From assembly GCF_001514535.1 (NCBI RefSeq), contig NZ_BCNO01000001.1:579715-631308 (forward strand): DNA of 51,594 nt, written 5' to 3'. This document shows positions 35,823-44,123 of this stretch, piece by piece. Below the pieces are notes generated by a model, which saw only the letters and a list, made by a program, of their open reading frames with translations, ran no database searches and was not told the origin of the DNA. Origin of the DNA: Thermodesulfovibrio aggregans (GTDB lineage: Bacteria; Nitrospirota; Thermodesulfovibrionia; Thermodesulfovibrionales; Thermodesulfovibrionaceae). Each line of letters begins with the position of its first letter. Within the stretch, counting starts at the first letter, position 1. A program made the position numbers and the translations under genes.

Positions 35823-36238
35823 TATTCGCTCCTTATTCTGCCTGTGAAAACATCTAAGATAAGTTTTTCTTCCAATTTTTCTCTTTGCATCTTTATTGTG
35901 GTAATGAGTTTATCATAAAGTTGCTCAATCTTTTTTCTCTCTTTAAAGGCTTCTTCATAAAGTTGTCTCTGCTTTTCAACTTCCTCATCTATTTTTTTTA
36001 TTAATTCCTGAACTTCAATCAATTGATTTGTAAGATACTGGATTTCATCGAAGATTGAAACAATTTTTTCTGAAGTTGCCTCTTTGAGAAATGTAACCGA
36101 ATCCAATCTTCCCTTAAGTTCTTTTAGATATAGTTCCAGTTTGTGTCTCTCTGAAAGCATTTCTACGAATTTCTGTTTTTCAAGTTCTTCCTGCCACTGC
36201 TTCAATTTTAATATCATATTTAGTGTATTCGTATTCAT
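35822..36238 (-). CDS. fliJ: Flagellar export protein FliJ
   Basis: Coiled-coil subunit of the flagellar export ATPase complex. It has 138 residues, almost entirely charged helix (LKQWQEELEKQKFVEMLSER...), typical FliJ length. Sequence is weakly conserved in this family, so the call relies on length, coiled coil and position: 2 nt after fliI and before the MotE-like gene. Confidence 0.85.
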   Translation of the reverse strand: MNTNTLNMILKLKQWQEELEKQKFVEMLSERHKLELYLKELKGRLDSVTFLKEATSEKIVSIFDEIQYLTNQLIEVQELIKKIDEEVEKQRQLYEEAFKERKKIEQLYDKLITTIKMQREKLEEKLILDVFTGRIRSE

Positions 36239-36240
36239 CG

Positions 36241-37554
36241 TTATTCAAATAAACTGTAAAGCTGATCAAGGCTTTCCTGAAAACTAACCTTTTCGTTTAA
36301 ATCCTGCCTCAAGAAGTTATTTATTTTGTCAATCATCTTAATTGCGTAATCAACCTGAGGATTTGTTCCTTCCTTATAGGCACCAATACTTATAATGTCC
36401 TCATATCTTGCATAGGTTGCAAGAACTTCCAAAAGTCTCTGAGAATATTTAAGGTGTTTTTCATCAATTATATCTTTCATTAATCTGCTAATACTTTTAA
36501 GTATATCAATTGCTGGATAGTGGTTCCTGTTTGCAAGTTCTCTACTTAGTACTATATGACCATCAAGAATCGATCTTGCAGCATCAGCAACAGGATCCGT
36601 AAGGTCGTCTCCTTCAACAAGAACTGTATATATTCCTGTTATTGAGCCACCATTTTTGGTAACCCCAACTCTTTCAAGAAGTTTAGGCATCAAATTGAAA
36701 ACACTTGGAGGATATCCTTTCATTGTAGGAGGTTCACCTGCAGCAAGCCCTATTTCTCTCTGAGCCATTGCAAAACGGGTAAGTGAGTCCATAAGTAAGA
36801 GGACATCTTTTCCTTTTTCTCTAAAGTACTCTGCTATTGCAGTTGCCAGAAAAGCTCCTCTAATTCTTGCCAGTGCTGGGGTATCAGATGTTGAAACAAC
36901 TACAACTGACTTTTTTAATCCTTCCTCTCCCAGATCATTCTCAATAAACTCTCTTACTTCTCTTCCGCGCTCACCAATGAGTGCTATCACATTTACATCT
37001 GCAGCTGTATATTTCGCAATCATTCCAAGAAGAACACTTTTTCCAACTCCACTTCCTGCCATAATTCCTATCTTTTGTCCCTTACCGCATGTTATCAATG
37101 AATTTATCGCTCTAATTCCGAGATCAAGAGGTTCTTTAATGATTTCTCTTTCAAGAGGATTTAAGGCTTCCCTGTAAATTGGGAAAGGTTTACCTCTTAG
37201 CGGTTCTCTACCATCAATAGGATTTCCTGTTCCATCAATTATTCTCCCAAGAATCTCATTGCTTATAGGAATATAGCTCTGTTTGCCTTTTACAGCAATT
37301 CTTGCTCCTGTTCTGATTCCATAGATCTCACCAAGAGGAGAAAGCAAAACTGTTCCATTCTTAAATCCTACGACCTCAGCTTCAACAGTATTTTCATCAG
37401 TAATTATCTCACATATATCTCCAATACTTGCAGTTATACCAACACTCTCAACAATGAGTCCAACAGCCTTTGTTACTTTACCATAAATTTTTACAGGATT
37501 TGTTTGTTCTAAAACTTTTTCAGCCTCATTGAGAAAGGACTGAATTGAGAGCAT
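36241..37554 (-). CDS. fliI: Flagellum-specific ATP synthase FliI
   Basis: Export ATPase related to the F1 beta subunit. It has 437 residues. Walker A GIMAGSGVGKSVLLGMIAKY (about 163-182), then ALIGERGREVREFIENDLG, Walker B DVLLLMDSLTRFAMAQREI and PPSVFNLMPKLLERVG. Full length. Starts 29 nt inside the end of fliH. Confidence 0.96.
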   Translation of the reverse strand: MLSIQSFLNEAEKVLEQTNPVKIYGKVTKAVGLIVESVGITASIGDICEIITDENTVEAEVVGFKNGTVLLSPLGEIYGIRTGARIAVKGKQSYIPISNEILGRIIDGTGNPIDGREPLRGKPFPIYREALNPLEREIIKEPLDLGIRAINSLITCGKGQKIGIMAGSGVGKSVLLGMIAKYTAADVNVIALIGERGREVREFIENDLGEEGLKKSVVVVSTSDTPALARIRGAFLATAIAEYFREKGKDVLLLMDSLTRFAMAQREIGLAAGEPPTMKGYPPSVFNLMPKLLERVGVTKNGGSITGIYTVLVEGDDLTDPVADAARSILDGHIVLSRELANRNHYPAIDILKSISRLMKDIIDEKHLKYSQRLLEVLATYARYEDIISIGAYKEGTNPQVDYAIKMIDKINNFLRQDLNEKVSFQESLDQLYSLFE

Positions 37555-38191
37555 TTTCTATCTCCTTGAGTCTTTGCTCAATTGTTGAGACTATATGCTG
37601 TGATTGAGTCTCTATTGAACAGCCTCCCTTAGTAACTTCAGTTGATGGTTCTATTTGAAAGCGTGTGCTGTCAATTTCAAGCTCTCCAATCTTTTTAGAG
37701 ATAAGACTATAATCGTCGGGATGAACTTTTATAATTATTTTTTCCTCGTTTATTGGAACTGATTCCAGAGCATCTTTAACTATTGATAAAGTAACTTCTC
37801 TGTCAAGTGAGATTTTTGTTGCCACCACTTTTTCAGCTATCTTAAACGAGAGTTTTAAGATTTGTGGAAGAAAAAACTCTATCTGCTTCTGTTTAAATTC
37901 TTTCAGTTCTTGAATAATCTTTTTAAAAATTTCTATGACCATTACAACTTCATTTGTTCTCTCTTTTATTTCATTCTGACTTTTTTCTAACCCTTCTTTA
38001 TAACCTTTTGCGAACCCTTCATTAAATCCTGCTTCATAGCCTTTTTTAACTCCTTCAGCATAACCTTTTTTAAAACCCTCATCATAACTTTCCTTTATAT
38101 TTTTTCCTCTGTTAAGTTTGTTATCATTGTTTTCAGGTGATTTTTCATCAAAGGAAAGAAGTGTATAAGGTTTTATTTCTTCAGGTGACAA
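37526..38191 (-). CDS. fliH: Flagellar assembly protein FliH
   Basis: Regulator of FliI and stator of the export ATPase. It has 221 residues from a TTG at 38191, chosen because GGAGGAG lies just upstream; a TTG at 38215 would add eight residues without such support. The middle has the FliH glycine repeat pattern (EGFKKGYAEGVKKGYEAGFN..., about 40-75), followed by a V-type ATPase E-subunit-like domain (VVATKISLDREVTLSIVKDAL). Overlaps fliG by 11 nt and fliI by 29 nt. Confidence 0.9.
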   Translation of the reverse strand: MSPEEIKPYTLLSFDEKSPENNDNKLNRGKNIKESYDEGFKKGYAEGVKKGYEAGFNEGFAKGYKEGLEKSQNEIKERTNEVVMVIEIFKKIIQELKEFKQKQIEFFLPQILKLSFKIAEKVVATKISLDREVTLSIVKDALESVPINEEKIIIKVHPDDYSLISKKIGELEIDSTRFQIEPSTEVTKGGCSIETQSQHIVSTIEQRLKEIENALNSVLSQ

Positions 38192-39161
38192 CTGCCTCTC
38201 CTCCTCTCTTGGCAACTACTATTTTGCCTTCTTCCTCAAGTTTTCTTGCTACTCTTACAATATTCATTTGAGCTTTTTCTATATCACTAACTCTAACTGG
38301 TCCTTTTGCTTCCATCTCTTCCTTGAGTATCTCAACTGCTCTACTTGACATATTTTTGAAGATTTTCTCTTTTAGTTCGTCAGAAGCCATTTTGAGTGCC
38401 AGTGCAAGATCATCAGTTGAAACTTCTTTAAGAATTGTCTGAATTCCTCTGTCATCAACATAAAGAAGGTCTTCAAATGTAAACATCAGTTTTCTTATTT
38501 CTTCAGCCAAAATTGGATCTTTTTCCTCAATGTTTTTGAGAATAAGTTCTTCACTTGTTCTATCCAGTTGATTAAGTATTTCAGCAACTGTTTTTACACC
38601 ACCAATTCTTCTTGACTGTGTATATGAGCGAAGTTGACTCTGTAAAACATCTTCTAATTCACTCAAAATTGTAGGAGAAATTTGATCAAGATTTGCTATT
38701 CTTTCAGAGACTTCTATTTTAAGCTGTTCTGGAAACTTACTTAAAACTTCAGCTGCCTGAGTTGGCTCCAGATGAGCAAGCACTATTGCAATTGTTTGAG
38801 GATGCTCTCTCTGAAGCATTGTTGCAATTGATGCTGAGTCAAGCCATCTGAGAATATCAAAAGCACTCGCTCCACTTTCAATCTTACTTATGAGTTTTGC
38901 AGCCTGTTCTTCTCCAAAAGCTTTTGTAAGAATTGTTTTTATGTATTCTTCGTCAACTGTTACAGGAGCTGCACCGATTTTTTCTGAAAATTCTTTAAGT
39001 ATTGCCTCTGCTTCCTCTGGGGTAAGTTTTATCCTTGACATCATGGGAATAATTCGGGCAAGTTCTATTGGATCAAAATGTTTAAAAAGTTCTGTTGCCG
39101 CATCTTCCCCAATTATGGAAAGAAAAGCTGCTACTTTTTCTATACCTGAAAATTTTCTCAT
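38181..39161 (-). CDS. fliG: Flagellar motor switch protein FliG
   Basis: Rotor protein that meets the stator and sets direction. It has 326 residues with N, middle (EHPQTIAIVLAHLEPTQAAEVL, the EHPQ motif) and C-terminal armadillo-like domains; the C-terminal torque helix reads VDDRGIQTILKEVSTDDLALALK. Starts right at the end of fliF. Normal length. Confidence 0.96.
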   Translation of the reverse strand: MRKFSGIEKVAAFLSIIGEDAATELFKHFDPIELARIIPMMSRIKLTPEEAEAILKEFSEKIGAAPVTVDEEYIKTILTKAFGEEQAAKLISKIESGASAFDILRWLDSASIATMLQREHPQTIAIVLAHLEPTQAAEVLSKFPEQLKIEVSERIANLDQISPTILSELEDVLQSQLRSYTQSRRIGGVKTVAEILNQLDRTSEELILKNIEEKDPILAEEIRKLMFTFEDLLYVDDRGIQTILKEVSTDDLALALKMASDELKEKIFKNMSSRAVEILKEEMEAKGPVRVSDIEKAQMNIVRVARKLEEEGKIVVAKRGGEAVVT

Positions 39162-40673
39162 TTACTCACTTATCCATTCTCTAAGAATTGCAACAACTTT
39201 CTTTGGATTAGTTTTAGCTATTTCTCTAATTTCTTCTTTTATATCCCTCTCTGACACTGAAGGAACGGCTTCTTCAGATATGATAACCTCTTTTTCTAAA
39301 ACTTTTTTCTCAACAGGTTTTTTGAGTAATTCAATTAATGGTTTTACGATAAATAGAATTATCAACAAAACTATAATTATCGGTATTAGATATTTGAGAA
39401 TCATTTTTGCCAGACCAATGTAATCAATCCCTGGTTTTTCCTCTGGTATAACTTCAAAGGGCATGCTTTCAACTATTACATAATCACCTCTTTCTTTATT
39501 ATATCCGATAGCTGCCTGAACAAGCTCTTGATATTTTTTAACTTCCTCCTCACTTCTTGGAACATAAACTTTTTTCCCTTTTTCTTCCTTGTATGTTCCA
39601 TCAACCAAAACTGCCACTGATAATTTTTTTATCTGTCCTGTAGATTGTAAGATTTTACTTATAGTTTTACTAACTTCGTAGTTTATATTTTCTTGTTGTT
39701 TTTGAGACTGTACACTTTGAGTAGTTGTCTGAGCAGCCTGACCGGGCTGATTTGAAAGAACTCCTGGAATTCCTCCTGTTTGAGGACCCATTGTTTTTTC
39801 CTGCATGCGCTGTTCCTGTCTGATAGCAATTGTGTCAGGATCAAACTTTTCTTCAAGTTTTTCAACTTTTGAAAAATCAATATCAGCAGAGACCCTTACA
39901 ATTGCCTTTCCTTTTCCAACGATATTTTCAAGCATACTTTGAATATTTTTCTCGTATGTTTTTTCAATGTTTCTTTTATATTCAATCTGGGTGGCATCAA
40001 CAAGTTGCGCAGGATCTTTAGGTGCAGAAAGAAGATTTCCGTATTGGTCAACGACAGTTACATACTGAGGAGAAAGACCTTCTACACTGCTTGATACAAG
40101 ATGGATTATGCTTGAGACCTGTTCTTTTGAGAGACTTCTGCCTGGCTTGAGTTTGAGCACAACAGAGGCTGTTGGATGGTCTTCCTTTTCTGTAAAAATT
40201 GTTTTTTCTGGAATTGCTATATGAACTCTTACCTGATCAACTTCTTGAAGTTGCTTTATTGTTCTTTGAAGTTCACCCTGGAGAGCCCTTATATAGTTTA
40301 CACGTTGAGAAAACTCTGTAAGTCCTATCTGAGTTTTGTCAAATATTTCAAAGCCTACTCCACCTCCTGATGGAATTCCTTGAGCAGCTAGTTCAAGTCT
40401 TAGTTCATGAACTTTGTCTGAAGGAACATAGATTGCGTTGTCTTTAACCTGATAGGGCACTTTTTTCTCTTTTAGCTTATTTATTACATTTCCTGCGTCT
40501 TCTGCAGTAAGATTTGTGTATAAAATCTGGTAATCCTGTTTTGGTAACCATAGAAGTAAAGTTAAAAGCATGGCAAAAACAATAACAACAAGACCGGCAA
40601 GAGCAAGCTTTCTGTTAAGAGGCATGTTTTTGATATTTTCTATGGTTGTTTTTATTCTGTCTGTAAGTGGCAT
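39162..40673 (-). CDS. fliF: Flagellar MS-ring protein FliF
   Basis: Forms the MS ring in the inner membrane. It has 503 residues: two membrane helices (about 23-45 and 416-438), periplasmic ring-building motifs (YQILYTNLTAEDAGNVINKL and RVHIAIPEKTIF...HPTASVVLKL) and a cytoplasmic FliG-binding tail (EEIREIAKTNPKKVVAILREWI). Somewhat shorter than E. coli FliF. Follows fliE by 6 nt. Confidence 0.96.
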   Translation of the reverse strand: MPLTDRIKTTIENIKNMPLNRKLALAGLVVIVFAMLLTLLLWLPKQDYQILYTNLTAEDAGNVINKLKEKKVPYQVKDNAIYVPSDKVHELRLELAAQGIPSGGGVGFEIFDKTQIGLTEFSQRVNYIRALQGELQRTIKQLQEVDQVRVHIAIPEKTIFTEKEDHPTASVVLKLKPGRSLSKEQVSSIIHLVSSSVEGLSPQYVTVVDQYGNLLSAPKDPAQLVDATQIEYKRNIEKTYEKNIQSMLENIVGKGKAIVRVSADIDFSKVEKLEEKFDPDTIAIRQEQRMQEKTMGPQTGGIPGVLSNQPGQAAQTTTQSVQSQKQQENINYEVSKTISKILQSTGQIKKLSVAVLVDGTYKEEKGKKVYVPRSEEEVKKYQELVQAAIGYNKERGDYVIVESMPFEVIPEEKPGIDYIGLAKMILKYLIPIIIVLLIILFIVKPLIELLKKPVEKKVLEKEVIISEEAVPSVSERDIKEEIREIAKTNPKKVVAILREWISE

Positions 40674-40679
40674 TTTTTA

Positions 40680-40973
40680 CTAAACCTGCATACGAGAAAT
40701 TTCTTCATATGCTGTTATAACCTTGTTTCTGACCTGAATTAGTGTCTGAAGTGTAAGGTCAGCCTTTTGCATTGCCATAACAACTTGATGAATGCTTAAT
40801 TCACCCTTGGCAAAGGCTTCAATTGCATTTTGAGCTTCTTTTTCTATCTGAGAAGCTTCCTTTATAGCATCCTTTAGAACCTGTTCAAAAGATTCTTTTT
40901 GAGCACCCTTTAAATTTTTTAGCTCTTCCAGACTCTTCCCTAAAATTTCACTTATGTTTTTTATCTCTGTCAT
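40680..40973 (-). CDS. fliE: Flagellar hook-basal body protein FliE
   Basis: Joins the MS ring to the rod. It has 97 residues and is all helical, with the conserved C-terminal half FAKGELSIHQVVMAMQKADLTLQTLIQVRNKVITAYEEISRMQV. Normal length. Lies between flgC (11-nt gap) and fliF; AGGAGG Shine-Dalgarno. Confidence 0.95.
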   Translation of the reverse strand: MTEIKNISEILGKSLEELKNLKGAQKESFEQVLKDAIKEASQIEKEAQNAIEAFAKGELSIHQVVMAMQKADLTLQTLIQVRNKVITAYEEISRMQV

Positions 40974-40984
40974 CTATAAACCTC

Positions 40985-41395
40985 CTAAACCTTTAATATA
41001 TCAACGGTTCTCATGAACATATCCTTGTATGAGTTTATCATTGTAAGATTTGCCTCATATGCCCTTGATGCAGAAATAAGATTGATCATTTCCTCCATTG
41101 GATTTACATTTGGATATCTTACATATCCGTCTTTATCTGCATCAGGATGTGATGGTTCATAAACAAGCCTCGGCGGTCTTGGATCTTCAACTATTTTGTA
41201 AACATCAACACCCTGAGAAATCTGATCATACATGTAAGTGATAAATAAAACATCCTTTCTGCGATAGGGACCTCCTTCAGGAGTTCTTGTAGAATTAATA
41301 TTTGCAAGATTTGATGCAATAACATTGAGTCTTATTTTTTGTGCTTCAAGCCCTGTTGCCGATACTTTAAGAGGTAAAAAAAGATCTTTCATCAT
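40985..41395 (-). CDS. flgC: Flagellar basal-body rod protein FlgC
   Basis: Proximal rod subunit. It has 136 residues with rod-family termini: SATGLEAQKIRLNVIASNLANINSTRTPEGGPYRRK and PMEEMINLISASRAYEANLTMINSYKDMFMRTVDI. Overlaps flgB by 4 nt (ATGA). Normal length. Confidence 0.96.
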   Translation of the reverse strand: MMKDLFLPLKVSATGLEAQKIRLNVIASNLANINSTRTPEGGPYRRKDVLFITYMYDQISQGVDVYKIVEDPRPPRLVYEPSHPDADKDGYVRYPNVNPMEEMINLISASRAYEANLTMINSYKDMFMRTVDILKV

Positions 41396-41727
41396 CTACC
41401 TCCTTTAATTGCATCTTTAAGCATGCGAATTCTTGTTGAAAGAAGTTGTGTTGCCGTATTATACATAAGCATCGTCTCTGCCACTTTTGTCATCTCTACT
41501 TCTATATTAACAGTATTCCCATCTCTGTTTGGCATTGTTGTCGGTGATTCGATGATTTCAAAACTGGAAGTTCCATCTTCAACTGCTTTTTTTAACTCTT
41601 CTTTGAAATTTATATCCTTTGCCTTGTAACCAGGAGTGTCTGCATTTGCTATGTTAGAGGCGAGAATTTTTTGCCTGTAGGTACATAAGTCCATTATTTT
41701 TTCAAGAATTTTTATTGAATTATCCAT
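41392..41727 (-). CDS. flgB: Flagellar basal-body rod protein FlgB
   Basis: Proximal rod subunit. It has 111 residues with LCTYRQKILASNIANADTPGYKAKDINF near the start and VEMTKVAETMLMYNTATQLLSTRIRMLKDAI at the end. GGGTGGAG Shine-Dalgarno. First gene of the structural operon flgB-flgC-fliE-fliF-fliG-fliH-fliI-fliJ, directly below a sigma-54 promoter. Confidence 0.95.
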   Translation of the reverse strand: MDNSIKILEKIMDLCTYRQKILASNIANADTPGYKAKDINFKEELKKAVEDGTSSFEIIESPTTMPNRDGNTVNIEVEMTKVAETMLMYNTATQLLSTRIRMLKDAIKGGR

Positions 41728-41752
41728 ATTTCTCCACCCTCATTAAAAATTT

Positions 41753-41770
41753 AAGCAAAATTGATGCCGA
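41753..41770 (-). promoter_or_regulatory. Sigma-54 promoter of the flgB operon
   Basis: Minus-strand CGGCAT-N5-TTGCT with exactly ten bases between the -24 GG (41768-41767) and the -12 GC (41756-41755). Transcription would start about 41743, 16 nt before flgB. It lies just after the stop of the NtrC-type regulator gene. Confidence 0.75.
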
Positions 41771-41772
41771 AA

Positions 41773-43044
41773 TTATAGATCTTTAAGTCCATATTCGTTT
41801 ATCTTATTTCGCAGTGTTCTTACGCTTATTCCAAGAATTTTTGCCGCTTTTGTGCGATTTCCTCCAGTTTTTTTAAGGGCATCGATTATTAGATCTTTTT
41901 CTGCATCCTTTATTCTGCCAGCTTTTAATGATTTTTTCTCTTCATAAAAGACCTCATCTTCCGGAACTCTCAACTGCCCATCTGTACTGAGTACAGCAGT
42001 TCTATATATAAAGTTTTCAAGCTCTCTAACATTTCCCTGCCATTGTCTGTCAAGCAGATATTTTTTCATCTCCTCTGTAATTGTAAAACTTTTTGACATC
42101 TTATTTGAGAGTCTCTTTACGAAAAACTCAGCAAGTGGAATTATATCCTCAGTTCTTTCTCTGAGAGGAGGAATTCTTATTGGAAAAACATTTATTCTGT
42201 AAAAAAGATCTTCCCTGAAATTTCCTTTTTTTACTTCTTCCCACAGATCTCTGTTAGTTGTTGCGATGATTCTCACATCTACTGGAATAGGCTTTGTCCC
42301 ACCAACTCGGTCAACTTCTTTTTCCTGAATGACTCTCAACAGCTTTGCCTGAAGCCTATATGCCATCTCACTTATTTCATCAAGAAGAATTGTTCCTTTA
42401 TTGGCAAGTTCAAATTTGCCAGGTTTTCTTTCCGAAGCTCCTGTGAAAGCTCCTTTTTCGTGTCCAAAAAGTTCTGCTTCAAGAAGTGTTTCAGTTATAG
42501 CTGCACAATTTATTGCTACAAAAGGTTGATTTGCTCTTGGACTGTGTCTGTGAATATATCTTGCGATGACCTCTTTACCAACTCCGCTTTCTCCTGTAAG
42601 CAGAACTGTAATATCTGTTTTTGCTATCTCTCTTGCAATTTCAAGAATCCTTCTCATCTGCTTTGATTCCGCTACAATTTCACTCTCTTCAGGAATAAGT
42701 CTGAAAACAAGAGATTTAAGAGTATCCATTGAAAATGGTTTCATGATGTAGTCTACTGCACCAAGTTTCATTGCTTTTACAGCATCCTCAACTGAGCCAT
42801 ATCCTGTAATTACAATTACAGGAGTATAGATGCCTCTTTTCCTTATCTCAGCGAGAAACTCTAAACCATTCATCTTTGGCATCTTTACATCGGTTATTAT
42901 CAGCGAAAAATCACTTAGATTAACTGTTGAAAGAACATGAGTTGGGTCTCTATAAAATTGAGGATTAAAACCAAAACGGGACATTGCCTCTTTAAGGGCA
43001 AAGCCCATGTCAGGTTCATCATCTATTATCAGAACTGACTTCAT
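41773..43044 (-). CDS. NtrC-family sigma-54 response regulator (FlrC/FleR-like)
   Basis: It has 423 residues: receiver domain (1 to about 120; acidic DDEPD and phospho-acceptor Asp in LIITDVKMP), AAA+ domain (about 135-365; Walker A GESGVGKE, sigma-54-contacting GAFTGA) and a C-terminal Fis-type helix-turn-helix (KTGGNRTKAAKILGISVRTLRNKI). Activates sigma-54 promoters when phosphorylated, presumably by the kinase encoded just upstream (4-nt overlap). The flgB promoter immediately downstream is the obvious target. Confidence 0.92.
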   Translation of the reverse strand: MKSVLIIDDEPDMGFALKEAMSRFGFNPQFYRDPTHVLSTVNLSDFSLIITDVKMPKMNGLEFLAEIRKRGIYTPVIVITGYGSVEDAVKAMKLGAVDYIMKPFSMDTLKSLVFRLIPEESEIVAESKQMRRILEIAREIAKTDITVLLTGESGVGKEVIARYIHRHSPRANQPFVAINCAAITETLLEAELFGHEKGAFTGASERKPGKFELANKGTILLDEISEMAYRLQAKLLRVIQEKEVDRVGGTKPIPVDVRIIATTNRDLWEEVKKGNFREDLFYRINVFPIRIPPLRERTEDIIPLAEFFVKRLSNKMSKSFTITEEMKKYLLDRQWQGNVRELENFIYRTAVLSTDGQLRVPEDEVFYEEKKSLKAGRIKDAEKDLIIDALKKTGGNRTKAAKILGISVRTLRNKINEYGLKDL

Positions 43045-44123
43045 CTCAAAGGTAAATAAATTGCAAATTCTGTGCCTGCATTAATTTCGCTTTTTACCTC
43101 TATTTTCCCTGAATGAGCAGAGACTATGCTCTGTGTTATACTCAAACCAAGTCCTGTACCTCTATCTTTTGTGGAAAAGAATGGATCAAAGATTCTTTCA
43201 ACTATCTCACTGTCAATTCCATGACCTGTATCTTTTATACTGATTTTGACAAATTCTACATCATTGAATGCATCAAATATAATTTTTCCACCTTCTGGCA
43301 TTGCCTGATAGGCATTAACAATAATATTTATCAAAGCCTGCCTAATAAGAGCATAATCAAGATTGAGAAAAATTTTATCTTTTATTCTATTTTCTATCTC
43401 AATTGAGGCTCTTGTGAAGAGTTCATGAAAGTCATTAATTATCTCATTAATCAAATCATTCAGGCATACAGGACTTTTTTTTGGAACAATTCCTCTTGTA
43501 AAGCTGAGCATGTTTTCAAGGGTATTTCTTAACATCTTAACAGAACTTGAAATCCTTTTTGCATAATCTCCATGAATTGACTCTTTCAGGTCTTCAGCTA
43601 TCATATTGGCAAAAAGTTCAATACTTCCAAGAGGATTTCTTATTTCATGAGCTATTTTCATAACAAGAGAACCCATTGCACTGAGTCTTCTGTTTCTCTC
43701 ATTTTCTGCTTCAAGTTCTTTTATTCTTGTAATATCTTTACAGAGAAAGACATGTCCTATCTTGTTTCCTTCTGAGTCAACAACATCTGATTGAGAAACT
43801 ATTGCATAAAAAGGCTTTTTAGAATTGGGATAAATGAGATCACCTTCTATTTTTATAGGCAATTCTCTTTTGCCTATAACATCTTCTGCTTTAACATTAA
43901 AAAGTTTCTCTCCTGCCCTATTGATTAATCTGATGACACCTTCACTGTCAAAAAATACAACAGCTATGTCAATGCTTTCAATTATGCTGCTTAGGAGTCT
44001 TTTTTTCTGCTCAACTTCCTCAGTAAGAAGCCTGACTTTTTCCTCAAGAAGGCTGTAATATTTTATTAAAGCTTCTGAGGCTGTGTTAATCTTTAATATT
44101 GCTTCATTTAAAAGCTCTTTCAT
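43041..44123 (-). CDS. PAS-containing sensor histidine kinase (FlrB/FleS-like)
   Basis: It has 360 residues: N-terminal coiled coil (about 1-45), PAS domain (about 47-140: LSSIIESIDIAVVFFDSEGVIRLINRAGEK), HisKA with phospho-acceptor His in MKIAHEIRNPLGSIELF and HATPase (VNAYQAMPEGG, DTGHGID, TKDRGTGLGLSI). No membrane segment is seen, so it probably senses a cytoplasmic signal such as assembly state. Overlaps both neighbours by 4 nt, so it pairs with the response regulator. Confidence 0.9.
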   Translation of the reverse strand: MKELLNEAILKINTASEALIKYYSLLEEKVRLLTEEVEQKKRLLSSIIESIDIAVVFFDSEGVIRLINRAGEKLFNVKAEDVIGKRELPIKIEGDLIYPNSKKPFYAIVSQSDVVDSEGNKIGHVFLCKDITRIKELEAENERNRRLSAMGSLVMKIAHEIRNPLGSIELFANMIAEDLKESIHGDYAKRISSSVKMLRNTLENMLSFTRGIVPKKSPVCLNDLINEIINDFHELFTRASIEIENRIKDKIFLNLDYALIRQALINIIVNAYQAMPEGGKIIFDAFNDVEFVKISIKDTGHGIDSEIVERIFDPFFSTKDRGTGLGLSITQSIVSAHSGKIEVKSEINAGTEFAIYLPLR

